Assembly: GCF_018729455.1 (NCBI RefSeq)
Contig: NZ_JAHHZF010000013.1
Location: 62,001-126,000 of the forward strand
From: Prosthecodimorpha staleyi
GTDB taxonomy: Bacteria; Pseudomonadota; Alphaproteobacteria; Rhizobiales; Ancalomicrobiaceae
Direction of reading: 5' to 3'
DNA: 64,000 bases
The position numbers and the translations under genes were made by a program. Of this stretch, positions 59,275-64,000 are shown piece after piece. The first letter of the stretch is position 1, and each line of letters begins with the position of its first letter. The notes under the pieces are model-generated. The model was not told the origin of the DNA, did no database searches, and saw nothing but the letters and a program-made list of their open reading frames with translations.

Positions 59275-60147
59275 TCAGACGCGCTCCACCGATCGGGCGC
59301 CGAACAGGCCGCCGGGCATGACGAACAGCACCAGGAGGATGACCACGAAGGCGAAGGCATCCTTGTAAGTCGAGGACAGGTAGCCGGCGCCGAAGGCCTC
59401 CAGGAGGCCGATCAGCAGCCCGCCGGCGACCGCGCCGATCGGGTTGCCCATGCCGCCCAGCATGGCGGCGGCGAAACCCTTCAGCGCCAGCATGGTGCCG
59501 ACCTCGTAGGAGGTCAGGGTGATCGGCGCGACCAGGATGCCGGCGATCGCCCCGATCGCGGCGGAGAGCGCGAAGGACAGGCCGACCACGAAGCGGGTGT
59601 CGATGCCGACCAGGCTCGCGGCCAGCCGGTTGGCGGCGGTGGCGAGCACGGCCTTGCCGGTCAGGGTGACACGGAAGAACCACCACAGCGCGGCCAGGAT
59701 GACGCCGGCCCCGCCGATCACCCACAGGCTCTGCGGCAGGATGGTGGCGCCGAGGATGTGGATCGGGTCGTCGCCCGAGAAGGAGGGCAGGCGGTGGAAC
59801 TGCTTGTCGAAGACGATCTGGGCGGCGCCGCGCAGCGCGATCGAGGCGCCGATGGTGATGATGATCAGCGTCACCGCCGAGGCGCCGCGCGCCGGCTTGA
59901 TGGCGAAGAGATAGAGCCCGAGGCCGACCGCAACCGTGACGACGACCGCCGCGATCGCCGCGAGCGGCAGCGGCAGGCCGGCGGCGGCCAGGAACACGGT
60001 CGCCATGCCGCCGAGCATGACGAATTCGCCCTGGGCGAAATTCACCACGTCGGAGGCGTTGTAGATGATCGTGAAGCCGAGCGCGACCAGCGCATAGACG
60101 GCGCCGACGGTCAGGCCGGAGAAGATGAACTGCAGCAGTTCGGCCAT
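59275..60147 (-). CDS. livH: Branched-chain amino acid-type ABC transporter permease LivH
   Basis: A 290-residue permease with about eight helices. The start region FIFSGLTVGAVYALVALGFT and NASDVVNFAQGEFVMLGGM are typical of LivH, as is GFAAAMLGGMGNPIGAVAGG. The start at 60147 (MAELLQF) is the family-typical one; the frame is open 63 bases further up. Separated from livK by 227 bases that contain GC-rich stems but no gene, so the binding-protein gene may be expressed more strongly. Confidence 0.93.
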   Translation of the reverse strand: MAELLQFIFSGLTVGAVYALVALGFTIIYNASDVVNFAQGEFVMLGGMATVFLAAAGLPLPLAAIAAVVVTVAVGLGLYLFAIKPARGASAVTLIIITIGASIALRGAAQIVFDKQFHRLPSFSGDDPIHILGATILPQSLWVIGGAGVILAALWWFFRVTLTGKAVLATAANRLAASLVGIDTRFVVGLSFALSAAIGAIAGILVAPITLTSYEVGTMLALKGFAAAMLGGMGNPIGAVAGGLLIGLLEAFGAGYLSSTYKDAFAFVVILLVLFVMPGGLFGARSVERV

Positions 60148-60374
60148 GGCGGTCCCGGGGGCGGTCTTCGGGGATGGTCCTGCGCGCCGGTTCGGCGCGA
60201 CGGTCGGCACGGGCGTGAGCGCGGTCCCGGGCGGGGCGTGCGTTCAGCCGGCCATGCGTTGGGCGCGGCCGACCGGCGACGGTGCGGAACACGCGGATCG
60301 GCGGGCGGGCACCGGCCGCGTGGTCTCGGGCCGAAGAGTGGGCCGGGACGGGCGGGGCCGCCCCGGCCGGGTGC

Positions 60375-61529
60375 TCAGTTGGCGAGCGTCCAGTCGCCGT
60401 TCTTGATTTCCAGCATGCGGAAGGCGGTCAGATCGAGGCCCATATGGTCGGTCGGCGTCATGGTGATCGCGCCGGCCGTGCCCATCAGGCCCTTGGTCGC
60501 CTCGATGGCGTCGCGCAGCTTCTTCGGCTCGGTCGAATTCGCCCGCTTGACCGCATCGACCACCATCATCAGGCCGTCATAGGCATGCCCGCCGAAAGTC
60601 GAGACCGGCTGCTTGGCGACTTCCTCGAAGGTGGTCTTGTAGCCGACCACGGTCTTCTTCTGCGGATCGCTGTCGGGCAGCTTGTCGGCGACCAGCAGGG
60701 CTGAGGCGGGCAGGCGGACGCCGTTGGCGGCCTCGCCGGCCAGATCGATGAACTGCTTCGAGGCGACGCCGTGGCTCTGGTAGAAGGGCAGGGTGATGCC
60801 GAGCTGGCGGTAGTTGCGCGTCACGATGGCCGGGCCCTGGCCGAAATCGGCATTGACCACCGCCTGCACGCCGGCCGTCCCCTTGATCTTGGTCAGCTGC
60901 GGGGTGACGTCGGTGTCCTTCGGACCGTAGGTCTCGTCGGCGACGATCTCGACGCCGTATTTCGCCGCGACCGCCAGGCACTGCTTGCGCATCGAGGCGC
61001 CGAAGCCGCCGGTGCCGGAGACGAGGCCGATCTTGGCGAGGCTGCGCTTCTTCAGGTCGTCGAAGATCTTTTCGCAGGCCATCTTGTCGGTATGCGGCGT
61101 CTTGAAGACGAACTTGCGCACCGGCTCGACGATCTCGATCGCGCCGGCGAGCGAGATGAACGGCACTTCGGCATCCTCGAAGACCGGGATCATCGCCATC
61201 GTGGTGCCGGTGGTCGAGCCGCCCACCATGGCGACGATCTTGTCCTCTTCGACCAGGCGCTGGGCGAAGGTCTTGGCCTTGTTGGCGTCGCCGCCGTCGT
61301 CATAGGTGACGAGCTGAATCTTGCGGCCGCCGACGCCGCCGGCCGCGTTGATGCGGTCGACATAGAGCTTCAGCGTCTTCTCTTCCGGGTCGCCCAGGAA
61401 GGAGGCCGGGCCGGTCGCCGACAGCACGGCGCCGATCTTGATCGTCTCCTGCGCGACGGCAGGCGCGGCCAGCGCGAGCGCCAGCGTCGCGCCGCCGAGA
61501 AGGGATTTCAGAGCACTGTGACAGGTCAT
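60375..61529 (-). CDS. livK: Branched-chain amino acid-type ABC binding protein LivK
   Basis: A 384-residue type I periplasmic binding protein. Signal peptide residues 1 to about 25 (...ALAAPAVA). The mature part begins QETIKIGAVLSATGPASFLG, as in leucine/isoleucine/valine-type and aromatic-acid-binding relatives; two Cys (KMACEKI and RKQCLAV) may form a disulphide. The ATG at 61529 follows GGGAGGAAAA. First gene of the livKHMGF run and 149 bases downstream of paaN on the same strand. Located next to phenylacetate genes, it may bind phenylacetate or a similar ring acid. Confidence 0.93.
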   Translation of the reverse strand: MTCHSALKSLLGGATLALALAAPAVAQETIKIGAVLSATGPASFLGDPEEKTLKLYVDRINAAGGVGGRKIQLVTYDDGGDANKAKTFAQRLVEEDKIVAMVGGSTTGTTMAMIPVFEDAEVPFISLAGAIEIVEPVRKFVFKTPHTDKMACEKIFDDLKKRSLAKIGLVSGTGGFGASMRKQCLAVAAKYGVEIVADETYGPKDTDVTPQLTKIKGTAGVQAVVNADFGQGPAIVTRNYRQLGITLPFYQSHGVASKQFIDLAGEAANGVRLPASALLVADKLPDSDPQKKTVVGYKTTFEEVAKQPVSTFGGHAYDGLMMVVDAVKRANSTEPKKLRDAIEATKGLMGTAGAITMTPTDHMGLDLTAFRMLEIKNGDWTLAN

Positions 61530-61678
61530 GGTTTTCCTCCCAGTTTCTGTTTTTCGCCATTCCGGCTTTTCGACACTGTGTGCCGGCCGGTCGGCCCGGT
61601 CCAGCCCCGCCCTCCCGGCGCGACCGTCGAGCCTGTCAAAATCTCCGCATCCCGGTGTCGGGCCGGGATGCCGGACGG

Positions 61679-63340
61679 TCAGGCCGCCGACTGCCGGCGC
61701 ACGGTCGCAACGCGGAAGCGGCCGGCCACGAAGGCGGTGTCGGTCAGGCTGGCATTGCCGGCCGGATTGGCGCCGGAGACGTGGTAGTCGGAGAAGGCGG
61801 CCGACTGGTTGACGAAGACCTGGCCGGTCAGGTTGACCGACAGCGCCACGCCGGCGGCCGCGAAGGCATCGGCGGCGGCATCGATCACGGCCGGGTCGGT
61901 CGCATAGAGGCTGGCCGTGATGGCGCCCTTCTCGCGCGCGGTTCCGGCGGCGCGGGCGAGCGAATCCGCGGTCGAATCGGTGGCGATCACATAGGCGACC
62001 GGGCCGAAGCACTCGACCGTGTAGTCCGCCGTGTCGGCGGCATCGGCGGCCAGGATCAGCGGCGTGATCGCACGCGCGCCGTCATAGCCCGGCAGGGCGA
62101 TCCGCTCGGCGGCCCGGATGACCCGGCCTTTCGCGGCGGCCGCGTCGACGCGGGCGAGCGTCGCCTCGGACTGTACGGCGCCGAGCACGGCGGCGGCGCG
62201 TTCGGGATCGCCGAGCAGCCGGTCGACCGCGACCTTGATGCCGTCGGCGACCGCCTCGAAGCTCTTGTGGCCGTCCGGCGTCTCGATGCCGGCGCGCGGC
62301 ACGAAGATGTTCTGCGGGGCGGTGCACATCTGCCCGGTATAGAGCGACAGCGAGAAGGCGATGTTGCCGGTCATGCCGCGGAAGTCGTCGGTGCCGTCGA
62401 TGACGATCGAGTTGACGCCGGCCTCCTCGGTATAGACCTGCCTGCCCTCGGCATGGGCGCGCACCCAGGCGCCGAAGGCCGGCGAGCCGGTGAAGTCGAT
62501 GATCTTCACGGCCGGATGCAGCACCAGGTCCTTGGTGATCGGGGCGTCGGCCTCGTCGGCGGCGAGCTGGACCACGTCGGCCGGGAAGCCGGCCTCGGCC
62601 AGCACCGCACGGGCGACGCGGACGGTCTCGGCGAGCGGCAGGATGGCGCCCGGATGCGGCTTGACGATGACCGGGTTGCCGGTGACCAGCGAGGCGAACA
62701 GGCCCGGATAGCTGTTCCAGGTCGGGAAGGTGGCGCAGCCGACGACCAGCGCGACGCCGCGCGGCACGATGCGGAACTGCTTGTCGAGCACCAGGTTGAC
62801 CTTGCCGGCCGGCTTGGTCCAGGTCACCGCGCCGGGGATCTTGGCCATCTCGTCATAGGCGTAGGCGACCGCCTCCAGGCCGCGATCCTGCGCATGCGGG
62901 CCGCCGGCCTGGAAGGCCATCATGAAGGCCTGACCGGAGGTGTGCTGCACCATGTTGGCGATCAGGAAGCTCTCCCGGTTGAGCCGGGCGAGGATTTCGA
63001 GCGCCACGCCGACGCGGTCCTCGACGCTGGCGCGCGCCCAGGCGGCCCCGGCGGTCTCGGCGGCGGCGACCAGGCTCGCAACCGGCGCGGACGGGTAGGT
63101 GATGGCGAGATCGAAACCGTAGGGCGAGGTCTCGCGGCCGACGCGGGTCGTGGCCTGCTGGTCGAGCGGGAAGGGCTGGCCGAGCAGGGCCTTGAAGGCG
63201 GCCTCGCCGTCCGCCTTGGCGGTCTCGCCGTAAATCTTGCCCGACGGCGCTTCCGGATAGGCACTCCAGTAGCCGCGCGTGCGCGCCGCCTGCACGGCAG
63301 CCTCGAGCAGGCCCCGATGGGCCGCGAAGAATGCGCTCAT
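61679..63340 (-). CDS. paaN: Phenylacetic acid degradation aldehyde dehydrogenase-type protein PaaN
   Basis: A 553-residue aldehyde-dehydrogenase-fold protein. Motifs: VVGCATFPTWNSYPGLFASL, KIIDFTGSPAFGAWV, catalytic Glu in YTEEAGVNSIV and catalytic Cys in YTGQMCTAPQNIFVP. The family (PaaN, 'phenylacetic acid degradation protein') has the ALDH half of PaaZ without its hydratase domain and is thought to oxidise the ring-opened semialdehyde of the phenylacetyl-CoA pathway. The start at 63340 (MSAFFAAHRG) has GGGAGGATACC before it. Divergent from a paaG-like gene across a shared regulatory region; livK follows. Confidence 0.92.
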   Translation of the reverse strand: MSAFFAAHRGLLEAAVQAARTRGYWSAYPEAPSGKIYGETAKADGEAAFKALLGQPFPLDQQATTRVGRETSPYGFDLAITYPSAPVASLVAAAETAGAAWARASVEDRVGVALEILARLNRESFLIANMVQHTSGQAFMMAFQAGGPHAQDRGLEAVAYAYDEMAKIPGAVTWTKPAGKVNLVLDKQFRIVPRGVALVVGCATFPTWNSYPGLFASLVTGNPVIVKPHPGAILPLAETVRVARAVLAEAGFPADVVQLAADEADAPITKDLVLHPAVKIIDFTGSPAFGAWVRAHAEGRQVYTEEAGVNSIVIDGTDDFRGMTGNIAFSLSLYTGQMCTAPQNIFVPRAGIETPDGHKSFEAVADGIKVAVDRLLGDPERAAAVLGAVQSEATLARVDAAAAKGRVIRAAERIALPGYDGARAITPLILAADAADTADYTVECFGPVAYVIATDSTADSLARAAGTAREKGAITASLYATDPAVIDAAADAFAAAGVALSVNLTGQVFVNQSAAFSDYHVSGANPAGNASLTDTAFVAGRFRVATVRRQSAA

Positions 63341-63424
63341 GGTATCCTCCCGCCGAAACCGGTTCCGGTCACCGATGTCGCAACAATCGTGCGAAACGGT
63401 GCCGTCCGGTTCTCGATCCTGTCG

Positions 63425-63478
63425 TTGACAGCCGGTCAACCTTGCGCCTATTAATTAACCGACCGGCCAGTCAGTCAA
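63425..63478 (+). promoter_or_regulatory. paaG promoter with PaaR-like operator
   Basis: TTGACA (63425-63430) and TATTAA (63449-63454) are separated by 18 bases, a near-consensus promoter for the plus-strand paaG-like gene. Directly after the -10 box, 63455-63478 is an imperfect dyad centred on GGCC (TTAACCGACCGG against CCAGTCAGTCAA; 18 of 24 positions symmetric). ACCGACCGG-type dyads are bound by PaaR, the TetR-type repressor that is released by phenylacetyl-CoA. The region also separates paaN, so both genes may be controlled. Confidence 0.7.
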
Positions 63479-63518
63479 GTGAAATCTGATCGAAAAGAGC
63501 CGGACACGAGGAGATGCC

Positions 63519-64000
63519 ATGACGGACACGCCCGCCGACGCGGTGGTGCGGATCGAGGACGGTGCCGGCTGGCGCCGCCTGACCCTCAACCGCCCCGACA
63601 AGCTGAACAGCTTCAACGCCGACCAGCATGTCGCCCTGAAGGCGGCGCTCGACGCGGCCGCCGAGGATCGCAGCGTCCGCGCCGTCATCCTGACCGGGGC
63701 GGGCCGCGGCTTCTCGGCCGGCCAGGACCTGTCGGACCGCAACCGCGCGCCCGGCGCGCCGCCGCCGGACCTCTCCGAGACCATCGAACGCTTCTACAAC
63801 CCGCTGATCCGCCGCCTGCGCACCATGCCGGTGCCGGTGATCGCGGCCGTCAACGGCGTCGCCGCCGGCGCCGGCGCCAACATCGCCTTCGCCTGCGACC
63901 TGGTGCTGGCCGCGAAATCCGCGCGCTTCATCCAGGCCTTCTCGAAGATCGGGCTGATCCCGGATTCGGGCGGCACCTGGACCCTGCCGCGCCTGGTCGG
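63519..64000 (+). CDS. paaG: Enoyl-CoA hydratase/isomerase, PaaG-like (cut by window end)
   Basis: The first 160 residues of a crotonase-fold protein. WRRLTLNRPDKLNSFNADQH and AGRGFSAGQDLSDRN provide the CoA- and oxyanion-hole segments; AAVNGVAAGAGANIAFACDL and FSKIGLIPDSGGTWTLPR follow. The Asp in IPDSGGT is the active-site Asp of PaaG, the 1,2-epoxyphenylacetyl-CoA isomerase, where hydratases have Glu. The ATG at 63519 follows ACGAGGAGATG. It starts a phenylacetate operon that continues past the window. Confidence 0.88.
   Translation, partial: MTDTPADAVVRIEDGAGWRRLTLNRPDKLNSFNADQHVALKAALDAAAEDRSVRAVILTGAGRGFSAGQDLSDRNRAPGAPPPDLSETIERFYNPLIRRLRTMPVPVIAAVNGVAAGAGANIAFACDLVLAAKSARFIQAFSKIGLIPDSGGTWTLPRLV

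Overview
This window is about 70% G+C, densely packed and lacks tRNA, rRNA, transposase, integrase and CRISPR sequences. Gene content points to an alphaproteobacterium, most likely of the order Hyphomicrobiales: a PcaQ-type LysR gene divergent from pcaCHG, GlpSTPQ-like dual-ATPase ABC genes, PRC-barrel and PaaN-type proteins. It looks like chromosomal sequence from a metabolically versatile soil or water bacterium. The genus cannot be read from the sequence.

Layout. 1-8.6 kb: aromatic acid catabolism. The end of a LysR gene is followed by a galDBC-like set (4-oxalomesaconate tautomerase, hydratase, aldolase), a DUF1932 dehydrogenase and a two-domain VOC extradiol dioxygenase. Then come a PcaQ-like regulator and, divergently, pcaC-pcaH-pcaG and a beta-keto acid cleavage enzyme. 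8.7-10.3 kb: a fluoride riboswitch with its own promoter and terminator, then crcB, a half-size EamA protein and a short CDF-like protein. 10.4-15 kb (minus strand): liv-type ATPases, quiC (3-dehydroshikimate dehydratase, which makes protocatechuate) and a Gfo/Idh oxidoreductase. Together with the first block this could carry quinate or shikimate carbon through protocatechuate into central metabolism.

15.9-23.5 kb is a signalling block: HD-GYP response regulator, periplasmic protein, hybrid histidine kinase with receiver and HPt, Crp-family regulator, CHASE2 adenylate cyclase and a convergent FecR protein. 23.7-36.6 kb (minus strand) is a carbohydrate locus: two sugar enzymes, a solute-binding protein, two permeases, a tiny membrane protein, two ATPases, then dhaL-dhaM-HPr-EI-HTH-dhaK. 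This joins ABC import to PEP-dependent dihydroxyacetone phosphorylation. 36.7-45 kb is mixed: PAP2 phosphatase, ArnT-like glycosyltransferase, uxaC, ArsR regulator, Bcr/CflA pump, a formyltetrahydrofolate-hydrolase-like protein and small secreted proteins.

45-56.6 kb: an orphan peptide-type binding protein next to a large histidine kinase, with two strong hairpins between them; TetR, a likely small RNA with three C-rich loops, xthA, kptA, an L,D-transpeptidase-like protein, an OmpR-type regulator, a lone cNMP-binding domain, and rhlE near a cold-shock gene. 56.8-64 kb: a complete livKHMGF-type transporter, then paaN divergent from a paaG-like gene (cut by the window end) across a promoter with a PaaR-like dyad, so the window runs into a phenylacetate cluster.

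The items most worth following up are the structured RNA at about 49.93-50.06 kb, the fluoride-riboswitch operon with two unstudied transporters, and the VOC dioxygenase sitting where LigAB or GalA would be expected.
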